From: Chloroflexota bacterium
GTDB lineage: Bacteria > Chloroflexota > Anaerolineae > B4-G1
Direction of reading: 5' to 3'
Length of the DNA stretch: 46,579 bases
Assembly (NCBI GenBank): GCA_012514315.1
Contig: JAAZAN010000080.1
Location: 1-46,579 of the forward strand
Positions 30,393-39,260 of this stretch are shown one piece after another (position 1 is the stretch's first letter; each line of letters opens with the position of its first letter). A program made the translations under genes and the position numbers. A model generated the notes under the pieces. It was not told the DNA's origin, did not search any database, and saw only the letters and a list, made by a program, of their open reading frames with translations.

Positions 30393-33300
30393 ATGAACAC
30401 ACACAATGACTACCTCTTCCGCGGTGACTTGGTCGACCTCGACCCCGCGGTGTCCGAACTGATCGAGTTGGAGAGCGAACGGCAGGCCCACAAACTCATC
30501 ATGATACCGAGTGAGAGCAGCTCACCACTGGCTGTGCGGCAGGCCCTGGGCTCCTCGCTGAACAACATATATGCCGAGGGGTATCCCAATGCGGATAGCC
30601 GCTGGCTCACTGAACCTGAGATTCTCGATTACGACCATCACCTCGCCCACTACCGTCGCTACGGTGACCAGCGCTACTACCGAGGTGTAGAGTACGCCGA
30701 CGTGATCGAGGCCCTGGCGCGACGACGCTGCGCCGAGGCCTTCGCAACAGACACCGTGGGTGCAGGGCAGATCTATGTCAACGTCCAACCGCTCTCCGGC
30801 GCGCCTGCCAATATCGCTGTTCAGAATGCGCTGCTCAAGCCGGGTGACACGATTATGGGTATGACGCTGGCGCACGGCGGCCACCTCACGCACGGTAGTC
30901 CCGTGAATCTCTCAGGGCAGCTATTCGACGTCGCACCCTACAGCGTCGACGAGAGGACCGAGCGCCTCGACTACGACATGATTGAGGCGTTGGCCATTGA
31001 GCGGCGGCCCAAGATGATCATCGCCGGGTACACATCCTATCCCCACAGCCCTGACTGGGCGCGTTTCCGGCAGATCGCGGACCGGGTCGGCGCCTACCTG
31101 CTGGCAGACATCGCTCACGTCGCGGGTATGGTCATCGCCGGCGCGTATCCCACCCCCCTGGGATACGCGGACGTGATTACATTCACGACACATAAGACTC
31201 TGTGTGGACCGAGAGGCGCGTGTATCCTAACCACAAGCCCGGCGCTTGCCCGCAAGATCGACCATGCGGTCTTTCCCGGGCTTCAGGGCGGGCCTCACGT
31301 GAACACATTTGCCGGGATCGCCGTGGCTCTGCACCTGGCACAGACAGACCAGTTTCGACAGCTCCAGCACCAGATCGTTTCCAACGCCGCGGCTCTCTCC
31401 CAGGCGCTCACGGCGCGTGGCATGCGCGTTCCCTGTGGCGGCACCGATACACATCTGCTGCTTCTGGACTGCAAGACCATCCAGGGGCAGGATGGAACCC
31501 CTCTGATGGGCGGAGTCACAGCGGCTATACTGGACCTGATCGGGATCGTCGTCAACCGCAACACCATCCCCGGAGACGAATCGGCGGTGCATCCCAGCGG
31601 CATCCGCTTGGGCGCGCCGTGGCTGACTCAGCGTGGGATGCGCGAACCCGATATGGACCAGATCGCCGATATTATCGCGCGGGCGCTGAGGGCGATCGAG
31701 CCATTCACCTATGCCACGGTGAGTAACCTCGCCTACCGGGGCAAGATCGATTTCGATGTGATGGAGCAATTGCGCGAGGAGGTAGCGGAGATCGCCGAGC
31801 GGATCGGCGCCGATTCCGAGTTCACATGCAGCGGGTACCCTCATCACTGTGTCGCTCAGGAACTACGACCGCGGGAAGGCGGGTTTGCCTTGATCGAGAT
31901 CGAGGGTAATCGCGCCCCTGCCTTTGTAGAACAAGTTGTCGTCGAGCAAATTGATGGATTGCCCCAGAGCGCCTGGCGCACGGCCACACTGCTTGAGCGG
32001 GACGGCACGGTTATGAGCTCAGGATGGCTCAAGCGAGCAGGCCAGGGCCACACCCGTTACCATCTCGCGGTTCCCTCCGATCGAGCGCGCCGCGTGATCG
32101 CGTGGCTGCGACATCTCTCGGATGGCTTTGTTCGGTTCGATGACCGAGATGTGTGGGCGAAGATACTGGGTCCAGTCGTCGTTCGCGATCTGGGCATGGC
32201 TGATCTCAGCGATATCTCTGTACAGGCTGGGTCCACCGACTCCGGCTTCGTGCCTCAAACCTCTCACAAGCCCTACTTCATCGGGCTCCACACTTCACAC
32301 TATCGTGAACCGTCAGGTGTGGCACTACCGCCGTTCGAATGGCAGAACGAAGAAGGCGAGCTGCGTCACACACCGCTGTTCGATTGGCACACAGAACATG
32401 GCGCCAAGATGGCGCCCTTCGCCGGCTGGGAGATGCCACTCTGGTATACCTCAATCAGCGAGGAGCACCGAGCAGTCCGCGAGGCAGCCGGCCTATTCGA
32501 TGTGTCCCATATGGGACTGTTCGAGATCAGCGGCCCGCACGCAGCGCACTTCTTGAACCTCGTGACAACGAACGACGCGAACGCCCTGCGGCCCGGGGAG
32601 TCCCAGTATGCATACTTGCTCGCCCCCAACGGTCACGTGCTGGATGACTTGATGATCTATATGATCAGCCCGGCCCGTTACCTGATGATTGTCAATGCCG
32701 CCAATGCTGAGAAGGACTGGGCCTGGCTCAACGCAGTCAACACCCGCCAGGTCCGGATTGATGAGACTCGTCCCTGGGTGCGCGCCAGCTTCCAGGCCCA
32801 ATTGCGCGATCTCCACACGACCGATGCCAGCCACGCTTGGCTCTCCGGTATTGCCTTGCAGGGCCCCAGAGCCAGGGACGTCCTGTTTGCGCTTCTCGAT
32901 TCGGCAACCCCGTCTGCCGCGGTTACCGAACTGAGAGGCCGGCTGAAGGCCATGAAGCACACTCAGTTGATGGAAGCCCACTTCCCGTCGGAGCGCGCGC
33001 CGGGCGGCGCGTTCGACGTGATCGTGACCCGTACGGGGTATACGGGGGAGAGAATGAGCTACGAGCTCCTGATTCACCCCGATGTTCTTCAGGCTTTCTG
33101 GGAGCAGTTGCTGGAGGTCGGCGGCCCGCTCGGACTGCAGCCAATCGGGCTGGGCGCTCGGGACAGTCTGCGGATTGAGGCCGGCTTGCCGCTATACGGT
33201 CACGAGCTGGCTGGCCCCTTTGACCTGCGCCCGGATGATGCGGGCTTTGCCGGATACGTGAAGCTCCACAAGGCCTTCTTCGTCGGCCGGCAGGCCTATA

Positions 33301-33626
33301 TGGAGCGCGCCCGCGAGCGCAAGATGATCATCGCACGCTTCCGCGTTCAGGCAAAGGGCGTGCGTGTGCCCAAGACCGAGGACGTAATCACCGATTCGAT
33401 CGGTCGAGTGATCGGGCATGTTACGTCGTGCGCGCTGGACACAGAAGGTCATCTGGTAGGCATGGCATACATCGACCAGCGTCGCGCTGCTCGAGGCTCT
33501 GAGATCAACATTCTGAGCCGCCCTGCCCGCGAGGCATGGAACAAGCCGTACGATGACCTGCGGATAGGCGACCGTCTGGTCGTACCGATCCGGGCATCGG
33601 TGGTACGCAGGTTCCCCAAACGATAG
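30393..33626 (+). CDS. Bifunctional serine hydroxymethyltransferase-aminomethyltransferase fusion
   Basis: A 1077-residue fusion. Residues 1 to about 450 are GlyA: IMIPSESSSPLAVRQALGS, YAEGYP, HVAGM and PLP lysine K268 in TTHKTLCGPRG (Cys replaces the usual Arg after TL). An unusual 25-30 residue insert, NADSRWLTEPEILDYD onward, sits between YAEGYP and RYYRGVEY. Residues about 455-650 form a GcvT/YgfZ-like folate-fold module. Residues 655-1077 are a full GcvT: DWHTEHGAKMAPFAGWEMP, FDVSHMG, LDDLMIYMI, GYTGE and LGARDSLRIEAG. Serine cleavage to glycine plus methylene-tetrahydrofolate and the T-step of glycine cleavage would share one chain. GGAGG (30384-30388) sets the start. The P and H proteins are encoded convergently at 34734-38038. 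Confidence 0.92.
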   Translation: MNTHNDYLFRGDLVDLDPAVSELIELESERQAHKLIMIPSESSSPLAVRQALGSSLNNIYAEGYPNADSRWLTEPEILDYDHHLAHYRRYGDQRYYRGVEYADVIEALARRRCAEAFATDTVGAGQIYVNVQPLSGAPANIAVQNALLKPGDTIMGMTLAHGGHLTHGSPVNLSGQLFDVAPYSVDERTERLDYDMIEALAIERRPKMIIAGYTSYPHSPDWARFRQIADRVGAYLLADIAHVAGMVIAGAYPTPLGYADVITFTTHKTLCGPRGACILTTSPALARKIDHAVFPGLQGGPHVNTFAGIAVALHLAQTDQFRQLQHQIVSNAAALSQALTARGMRVPCGGTDTHLLLLDCKTIQGQDGTPLMGGVTAAILDLIGIVVNRNTIPGDESAVHPSGIRLGAPWLTQRGMREPDMDQIADIIARALRAIEPFTYATVSNLAYRGKIDFDVMEQLREEVAEIAERIGADSEFTCSGYPHHCVAQELRPREGGFALIEIEGNRAPAFVEQVVVEQIDGLPQSAWRTATLLERDGTVMSSGWLKRAGQGHTRYHLAVPSDRARRVIAWLRHLSDGFVRFDDRDVWAKILGPVVVRDLGMADLSDISVQAGSTDSGFVPQTSHKPYFIGLHTSHYREPSGVALPPFEWQNEEGELRHTPLFDWHTEHGAKMAPFAGWEMPLWYTSISEEHRAVREAAGLFDVSHMGLFEISGPHAAHFLNLVTTNDANALRPGESQYAYLLAPNGHVLDDLMIYMISPARYLMIVNAANAEKDWAWLNAVNTRQVRIDETRPWVRASFQAQLRDLHTTDASHAWLSGIALQGPRARDVLFALLDSATPSAAVTELRGRLKAMKHTQLMEAHFPSERAPGGAFDVIVTRTGYTGERMSYELLIHPDVLQAFWEQLLEVGGPLGLQPIGLGARDSLRIEAGLPLYGHELAGPFDLRPDDAGFAGYVKLHKAFFVGRQAYMERARERKMIIARFRVQAKGVRVPKTEDVITDSIGRVIGHVTSCALDTEGHLVGMAYIDQRRAARGSEINILSRPAREAWNKPYDDLRIGDRLVVPIRASVVRRFPKR

Positions 33627-33661
33627 GCGGGTCGCCAGACGCATCATCTAGGAGGAACATC

Positions 33662-34606
33662 ATGCTGGATGGCTTCGACTATGACATGGCGCGGTGGATC
33701 CCCTTTCGGGATCGGGAAGCCTGCCAAAAGGTTCGCGCCATCAGAAGGGAGGAGATAACCAGACATGCGAACCCAGATTTTCGGATCGAAGTCATCGCCG
33801 ACGACGACTTCCCCTTTCGTCTGGTCACCGAGGTCTTCTCTCGCATCAAGCAGGCGGCGGACGAGAATCGACATCTCGTCCTGATCACCCCCCAGCCCGA
33901 GCCACTGTACAGTCGTGTGGCCTATCTGATCAATAAGTTCAGGGTGAACTGCCAGAGATTGTACACCTTCAATATGGACGAGTATGCCGACCAGGATGGC
34001 AATATCGCGCCGGAGACCTGGCCCAATTCGTTCCTTCACGCCATGAAGAAGAACTTCTACCACCAGATCGATCCCGCGCTCCGTCCGCCTGAGAGCCACA
34101 TCACCGGGCCAACCAACGAGAACATCGGCAACTACGGCCAGATGATCGCAGATCTTGGTGGAGCCGATGTATGCTACGGTGGCATTGGCTGGTCTGGACA
34201 CCTGGCGTTCATTGAGCCTGGGTCCGAAGCATACCCGCCGATCGAGCTGGAGGAGTGGAAGCAACTCGGTCCCCGCATCGTAGAGCTCACCCCTTTCACC
34301 GTTCTACAAGGGGTGTTGGGGCCTGAGTTCGGCGCCAGCGGAGACTGGTCCTGGTACCCGCCTAAAGCGGCAACTATCGGCCCGGCTGAGATCGTCGGTG
34401 CGAAGCTCCGCAGTTCGTGGAACGCGTTCCGGCTCGGCGGGTCTATGGTGTCGTGGCAGAGGTTCACCGTCCGGCTCGCTGCACACGGCCCAGTTACGCC
34501 TCTGGTACCTGCATCGATTCTGCAGACGCTCCGCAGCGATCTGTACATCTCGGAATCGCTGGCCGAGGACATCGTCGCGGCGGAGGATTTCAGCTGGTAT
34601 GCCTGA
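33662..34606 (+). CDS. Glucosamine-6-phosphate deaminase-like protein (NagB family)
   Basis: A 314-residue protein with the NagB/isomerase fold. Seen are the phosphate-loop region LVLITPQPEPLYSR, the LYTFNMDEYAD segment holding the Asp that acts as base in NagB, and the active-site strand YGGIGWSGHLAFIEPGSE. In true NagB that strand reads GxDGHIAFNEP; here the Asp is Ser while His and Glu stay. The N-terminal 45 residues (RDREACQKVRAIRREEITRH) are unlike classical NagB. Thus it may act on another amino sugar phosphate or be altered in mechanism. AGGAGG at 33650-33655 precedes ATG 33662, 35 bp after the fusion gene; a functional link to C1 metabolism is not obvious. Confidence 0.82.
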   Translation: MLDGFDYDMARWIPFRDREACQKVRAIRREEITRHANPDFRIEVIADDDFPFRLVTEVFSRIKQAADENRHLVLITPQPEPLYSRVAYLINKFRVNCQRLYTFNMDEYADQDGNIAPETWPNSFLHAMKKNFYHQIDPALRPPESHITGPTNENIGNYGQMIADLGGADVCYGGIGWSGHLAFIEPGSEAYPPIELEEWKQLGPRIVELTPFTVLQGVLGPEFGASGDWSWYPPKAATIGPAEIVGAKLRSSWNAFRLGGSMVSWQRFTVRLAAHGPVTPLVPASILQTLRSDLYISESLAEDIVAAEDFSWYA

Positions 34607-34668
34607 GTCCAAAGAGGCGTGAGGCGGCGGCACACGCGCGCTGCCTGTTGTCGGCAGACACAAACATG

Positions 34669-34693
34669 CGGGCCGGATCTACGATCCGGCCCG
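34669..34693. terminator. Bidirectional terminator-like hairpin between convergent genes
   Basis: CGGGCCGGATC (34669-34679), loop TAC, and GATCCGGCCCG (34683-34693) give a perfect 11-bp stem. It sits 62 bp after the NagB-like stop and 40 bp after the gcvPB stop on the other strand. No long T-run is present on either side; its place between converging genes supports termination in both directions. Confidence 0.7.
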
Positions 34694-34733
34694 TTACCTC
34701 ATACAGTGGTCAGGCTGACCAATGAGCGCGTCG

Positions 34734-36215
34734 CTAGCCTTCCGCGGGCTGCTCCGGAGGCTCCCAGCGCAGAATCAGACTGCGTGCCGCCCGAACCTCG
34801 TCCAGCCGGCGTAGCGGTGCACTGTGCGGCGCGCCATGCAGCAGATCAGGCTCGTTACGGGCCTCCTCGGCAATCGCGAGCAGCGCATCAGCAAAGGCAT
34901 CCAAGGTCTCCCGGCTTTCCGTCTCCGTCGGCTCGATCATCAGAGCCTCCGGCACGATCAACGGGAAGTAATTCGTCGGCGGATGGAAACCGTAGTCGAT
35001 CAGCCGTTTGGCGATGTCCAGCGCATGTACATCAGGCGCGCCCTCCAGCCGTCCCTGGCAGACGAACTCATGCATACAGGGTCGATCGTAGGGTACCGGA
35101 TAGACGCCGGCGACCCGATGCTTCAGGTAGTTCGCGTTGAGCACGGCATACTCCGCAACCCGACGCAATCCATCCGACCCGAGCATACGGATGTACGCGT
35201 AGGCGCGTACCATGACACCGAAATGCCCGTGGAAAGCCTTCACACGCCCGATCGATTTCGGCGGCGTCTCGAACGTGAAGAACAGGGCCTCGTCACTGGA
35301 CCGCTCGCTGTCCACACCGACGACTGGTGCAGGTAGGAAATCGACGAGTCGCTCGCCAACGCCCACTGGGCCGGAGCCTGGGCCGCCACCCCCGTGGGGC
35401 GTGCTGAAGGTCTTGTGCAGGTTGTAGTGCAGGACGTCAAAGCCCAGGTCACCGGGCCGCGCCACGCCCAGCAGGGCGTTCATATTGGCGCCATCGCCAT
35501 ACATCAACCCGCCTTCATCGTGCACCAGCGCGACAATCTCCTCGACGTGTTCGTCGAACAGCCCCAGCGTGTTGGGATTAGTCAGCATCATGCCGACCAG
35601 ACGCCCCCGGTAGTCGGCGCAGACCGCCTTCAGCGCCGCCAGATCCACGTTGCCCCGTGAGTCGGAAGGCGCCTCAACCACCGTCAAGCCGCTCATCGAC
35701 GTCGTGGCTGGGTTGGTACCATGCGCCGAATCTGGTACCAGGATGATGTCCCGCTGCGACTCGCCTCGATCTAGATGATAGGCCCGCATCATCAACACCC
35801 CAGTCAGTTCGCCGTGAGCGCCGGCTGCCGGTTGCAGGCTCACCGCCGCGAAGCCGCCGATGTCGGCCAGGAACAATTGCAGCCCATACATCAGGGCAAG
35901 CGCGCCCTGCACCGTTTCCTCATCCTGATATGGGTGAACGTGCGCGAAACCCGGCAGTCGAGCAACGTCCTCGTTAATCTTGGGGTTGTACTTCATCGTA
36001 CAGGAGCCAAGTGGATAGAAACCCTTGTCGATTGCGAAGTTGGTCTGCGATAGCCGCAGGTAGTGACGAACGAGATCGATCTCGCTGACCTCCGGCAGGG
36101 GAAGATCATCACGCGTCAGCCCATCCGGCAGCTCCGCTGGCGGCACATCGAGCTTCGGCAGCGAGGCCGCACAACGTCCCGGACGCGATATTTCGAAGAC
36201 GAGGGGTTCGATCAT
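34734..36215 (-). CDS. gcvPB: Glycine dehydrogenase (decarboxylating) subunit 2
   Basis: A 493-residue C-terminal half of split P protein. Seen are FYPLGSCTMKYNPK, LQPAAGAHGELTG, DSAHGTNPATTSMSG and the PLP lysine K268 in HYNLHKTFSTPHGGGGPG. With subunit 1 it decarboxylates glycine and passes aminomethyl to lipoyl-H protein. Its ATG at 36215 overlaps the gcvPA stop by 4 bp (ATGA), so the two are translationally coupled and made in equal amounts. It ends close to the bidirectional hairpin at 34669. Confidence 0.97.
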   Translation of the reverse strand: MIEPLVFEISRPGRCAASLPKLDVPPAELPDGLTRDDLPLPEVSEIDLVRHYLRLSQTNFAIDKGFYPLGSCTMKYNPKINEDVARLPGFAHVHPYQDEETVQGALALMYGLQLFLADIGGFAAVSLQPAAGAHGELTGVLMMRAYHLDRGESQRDIILVPDSAHGTNPATTSMSGLTVVEAPSDSRGNVDLAALKAVCADYRGRLVGMMLTNPNTLGLFDEHVEEIVALVHDEGGLMYGDGANMNALLGVARPGDLGFDVLHYNLHKTFSTPHGGGGPGSGPVGVGERLVDFLPAPVVGVDSERSSDEALFFTFETPPKSIGRVKAFHGHFGVMVRAYAYIRMLGSDGLRRVAEYAVLNANYLKHRVAGVYPVPYDRPCMHEFVCQGRLEGAPDVHALDIAKRLIDYGFHPPTNYFPLIVPEALMIEPTETESRETLDAFADALLAIAEEARNEPDLLHGAPHSAPLRRLDEVRAARSLILRWEPPEQPAEG

Positions 36216-37549
36216 GACGCTGCCTCCTCCAGGGCCTCCACTAGCGCATCGATCTCCGCACGTGGGTTCATCTCAGTGACACATAGAAGCATATGATCCC
36301 GCAATGCGGGGTAGTCGCGGCCCAGATCATAGCCACCGACAATGTTCCACTCCGAGAGCAAGAACTCATTGATCTCGCTGATGGGAATGGGACAGCGCAC
36401 CACAAACTCGTGGAAGAAGGGATGGTCGCGCAACACATCGAAGTCGGATAGCGCGTCGATCATCTCAGCGGCATAGTGAGCACGATGATAGCACAACTCC
36501 GCGACCCGCCGCAGCCCGCACCGCCCCAACGCGGCCAGATAGACAGCCGCCGCCAGCGCGACCAGTCCCTGGTTCGTGCAGATGTTCGAAGTCGCCTTGT
36601 CGCGCCGGATGTGCTGTTCACGGGTGGATAGCGTCAGGACGTATCCACGCTGCCCATCGGCGTCGACGGTCTGCCCGACCAATCTTCCAGCCATCTTACG
36701 TACGTGTTCCTGACATGTCGCGAAGAACCCCAGGTAGGGGCCGCCGAAGTTCAAACCAGCTCCCAGTGGCTGCCCTTCACCGACCACGATATCGGCGCCG
36801 AATTGCCCGGGTGGGCGCAGCAGCCCCAGCGCGATAGGGTTCGCCACAACGACAAGCAGCGCCCCGGCTCCGTGGACAGCCTCGGCGAGATCCGTCAGAT
36901 CATCCACCCGTCCCAGAAAGTCGGGGTACTGCACGATCAGACAGGCAGTGTCACCGTCAAGCAGCCCAACCAGGTCACCTGAGGTCTCCGTCTCGTCACC
37001 CACGATCTGAAGCCCCATCCCCTGGGTGTACGTGCGCACCACCGCCCGGTATTCCGGATGGAGCCAGGGCGAGATAACGATCTTGCGCCGCTTCATTCGG
37101 CAGAGGTTCACTGCCGTGATGACGGCTTCGGCCGTAGCAGTTGCGCCATCATAGTGGCTCGCGTTGGACACATCCATACCGGTGAGCTGACAGATCATGG
37201 TCTGATACTCGAAAATCGCCTGCAGCGTACCCTGGCTGACCTCAGGCTGGTAGGGCGTGTATGCTGTGTAGAACTCACTTCGGCTGATGACGGCGTCTAC
37301 GACTGACGGGACGAAGTGGTGGTACGCGCCGGCGCCCAGGAAGCCGACAGCCTCATCCAGCGACACATTGCTGGACGCGAGATCCTCTAGCTCCCAACGT
37401 GTCTCGAGTTCGGAGATCGCCTGCGGCACCTGGAGCTCAGGGAAACGCGCCGACACCGGAATATCAGTGAACAGCTCGTCCAGCGATGAGACACCGACAG
37501 CGGCCAGCATCGCCTCACGGTCGTCAGTGGAGTGCGGAATGTAGGGCAT
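36212..37549 (-). CDS. gcvPA: Glycine dehydrogenase (decarboxylating) subunit 1
   Basis: A 445-residue N-terminal half of split P protein, as in Clostridia, Thermotogae, archaea and Chloroflexota. Recognisable segments are MPYIPHSTDDREAML, FLGAGAYHHFVPSVVDA, FYTAYTPYQPEVSQGTLQ, DVSNASHYDGATATAEA and GLNFGGPYLGFFA. It has no PLP lysine of its own. GAGGTAG about 9 nt upstream supports ATG 37549. It follows gcvH after a 99-bp gap holding an inverted repeat. Confidence 0.97.
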   Translation of the reverse strand: MPYIPHSTDDREAMLAAVGVSSLDELFTDIPVSARFPELQVPQAISELETRWELEDLASSNVSLDEAVGFLGAGAYHHFVPSVVDAVISRSEFYTAYTPYQPEVSQGTLQAIFEYQTMICQLTGMDVSNASHYDGATATAEAVITAVNLCRMKRRKIVISPWLHPEYRAVVRTYTQGMGLQIVGDETETSGDLVGLLDGDTACLIVQYPDFLGRVDDLTDLAEAVHGAGALLVVVANPIALGLLRPPGQFGADIVVGEGQPLGAGLNFGGPYLGFFATCQEHVRKMAGRLVGQTVDADGQRGYVLTLSTREQHIRRDKATSNICTNQGLVALAAAVYLAALGRCGLRRVAELCYHRAHYAAEMIDALSDFDVLRDHPFFHEFVVRCPIPISEINEFLLSEWNIVGGYDLGRDYPALRDHMLLCVTEMNPRAEIDALVEALEEAAS

Positions 37550-37566
37550 TGGGCAGATCTACCTCC

Positions 37567-37624
37567 AGGCCTGGCAGAACGACCAAAGACGGCCACGCTG
37601 CACGCCTCTGGCATTGCCAGGCCT
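37567..37624 (-). promoter_or_regulatory. Inverted repeat between gcvH and gcvPA
   Basis: AGGCCTGGC (37567-37575) and GCCAGGCCT (37616-37624) are complementary over 9 bp with 40 nt between. The right arm also forms a small hairpin CTGGC-ATT-GCCAG (37608-37620). Placed in the gcvH-gcvPA gap, it may be a partial terminator or RNA-processing site that sets a higher H to P protein ratio. Confidence 0.4.
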
Positions 37625-37648
37625 CAATTGAGCGTCGCGGAAGCAGCC

Positions 37649-38038
37649 TCAACCTTCTTCCGCGGCGACGAATGATTCATAGGCTGGGCCGTCCAGAAGA
37701 TCGTTGAATTCGGACGGATCCGATGGGCGAATGCGCAGCATCCAGCCATCCTTGTATGGTGACTGGTTCACCAATTCAGGCGTGTCCTCCAGGGCCTCAT
37801 TCACCGCCACGATCTCACCGCTCACAGGCATATAGACATCGGACGCCGTCTTCACCGACTCGACCACGCCGAAGTTCTCACCCTTGTCGAGCACGTCGCC
37901 CACTTCAGGCAGCTCGACATACACGATGTCGGACAGGGAATCCTGGGCGTAATCGGTAATGCCGACAAGAAACTCATCACCATCCTTGAGCGCCCATTCG
38001 TGGGTCTTGGCGTAGCGCGCATTGAGTAGCAGCTTCAT
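37649..38038 (-). CDS. gcvH: Glycine cleavage system H protein
   Basis: A 129-residue lipoyl carrier. The lipoylation lysine is K63 in [17 protein letters not shown], in the standard context, with [11 protein letters not shown] at the N-terminus and [17 protein letters not shown] near the end. It shuttles the aminomethyl group among P, T and L proteins. Two ATGs, 38044 and 38038, are in frame; AAGGAG (minus strand, ending 8 nt before 38038) favours the second. The T protein is supplied by the fusion at 30393; no L protein (lipoamide dehydrogenase) gene is in the window. Confidence 0.97.
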   Translation of the reverse strand: MKLLLNARYAKTHEWALKDGDEFLVGITDYAQDSLSDIVYVELPEVGDVLDKGENFGVVESVKTASDVYMPVSGEIVAVNEALEDTPELVNQSPYKDGWMLRIRPSDPSEFNDLLDGPAYESFVAAEEG

Positions 38039-38118
38039 CGTCATATCTCCTTATTGCACAGTTCGTGAAATGTGGACATCAAGGGTCTGTCCATCTAGAT
38101 GGCTGGTCTACCGCTGAC

Positions 38119-38147
38119 ATTATACCTCATCAGCAGGACCAGGCCAA
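38119..38147 (-). promoter_or_regulatory. Promoter of the gcvH-gcvPA-gcvPB operon
   Basis: Minus strand TTGGCC (38147-38142) and perfect TATAAT (38124-38119) are 17 bp apart. The leader would be about 74 nt and includes the 12-bp palindrome CCATCTAGATGG followed by a TGGACA/TGTCCA hairpin. No glycine riboswitch was recognised in this short leader. Confidence 0.6.
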
Positions 38148-38191
38148 GCCGATCGTGTCAGACCGTGCGCGACTCCAGATGGCGCCAGCCA

Positions 38192-39241
38192 TCAGGCAGC
38201 GACCCAGTCCATGACAACTTTGCCCGAGTTACCCGAACGCATCACGTCGAAGGCCTGCTCAAAGTCCGTGTAGTTGAACTTGTGCGTGATGACCGGAGCA
38301 ATATCAAGTCCAGAGTGCAACATCGACTGCATCAGATACCACGTCTCGTACATCTCACGACCGTAGATGCCCTTGATAGTGAGCATCTTGAAGATGATAT
38401 CGTTCCAGTCAATAGCGAGCTCGTCCCCTGGAATACCCAACAGCGCGATCTTACCACCGTGGCACATATTGGCCAGCATATCCTTGAAGGCCTGGCCACT
38501 GCCCGACATCTCCAGACCGACGTCGAAACCTTCCTTCATACCCAGCTCTCGCTGAACCGAAGTGATGCTTCTTTCGCGCACGTCTAGCGCAACCGTGGCC
38601 CCCATCCGGCGGGCCAGATCGAGGCGATAGGGATTCAGATCGGTGGTCACAACGTAGCGTGCGCCGGCGTGCCTGGCGATGGCCGTCGCCATAAGCCCGA
38701 TGGGTCCCGCCCCTGTGATCAACACATCCTCGCCCAGCACCTTGAACGCTAGCGCAGTATGCGTCGCATTGCCAAAGGGATCAAAGATGCTGAGTATGTC
38801 GAGCGGGATCCTGGGGTCGGCGTGCCAGATGTTTGTCACAGGGATGCACACGTACTCCGCAAAGGCGCCAGGCCGATTCACACCGACGCCTTGGGTCGCG
38901 TTGCACAGATGACGCCTACCGGCCAGGCAGTTCCGACATCGGCCGCAGACAATATGTCCCTCACCGGAGACAACATCTCCGATGGCCAGATCGTGCACGT
39001 TGTCACCCATCGCCGCCACAGTGCCGACGAACTCATGACCGACCACCATTGGAACGGGGATTGTCCGCTGCGCCCAGGCATCCCAGTTCCAGATATGGAC
39101 GTCGGTACCGCAGATCGCCGTCTTGTGGACCTTGATCAACACGTCGTTAATCCCGATCTCGGGGATCGGCACATCGTCCATCCACAATCCGGGCCGTGCG
39201 TACTGCTTCACCAGCGCCTTCATCGTTCCACTGCTCCCCAT
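38192..39241 (-). CDS. tdh: L-threonine 3-dehydrogenase-like zinc alcohol dehydrogenase
   Basis: A 349-residue medium-chain dehydrogenase. Catalytic zinc ligands are in [11 protein letters not shown] and GHEFVG, the structural zinc site is [15 protein letters not shown], and the NAD fold is [48 protein letters not shown] and [12 protein letters not shown] are characteristic of Tdh. It oxidises threonine to 2-amino-3-ketobutyrate, which a Kbl ligase (absent here) would split to glycine and acetyl-CoA. Glycine would then meet the cleavage system next door. The ATG at 39241 follows GGAGGT by 5-6 nt; a later ATG (39223) begins the conserved MKAL but has no site. Confidence 0.92.
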   Translation of the reverse strand: MGSSGTMKALVKQYARPGLWMDDVPIPEIGINDVLIKVHKTAICGTDVHIWNWDAWAQRTIPVPMVVGHEFVGTVAAMGDNVHDLAIGDVVSGEGHIVCGRCRNCLAGRRHLCNATQGVGVNRPGAFAEYVCIPVTNIWHADPRIPLDILSIFDPFGNATHTALAFKVLGEDVLITGAGPIGLMATAIARHAGARYVVTTDLNPYRLDLARRMGATVALDVRERSITSVQRELGMKEGFDVGLEMSGSGQAFKDMLANMCHGGKIALLGIPGDELAIDWNDIIFKMLTIKGIYGREMYETWYLMQSMLHSGLDIAPVITHKFNYTDFEQAFDVMRSGNSGKVVMDWVAA

Positions 39242-39260
39242 CTGCAACCTCCAAAATCCG

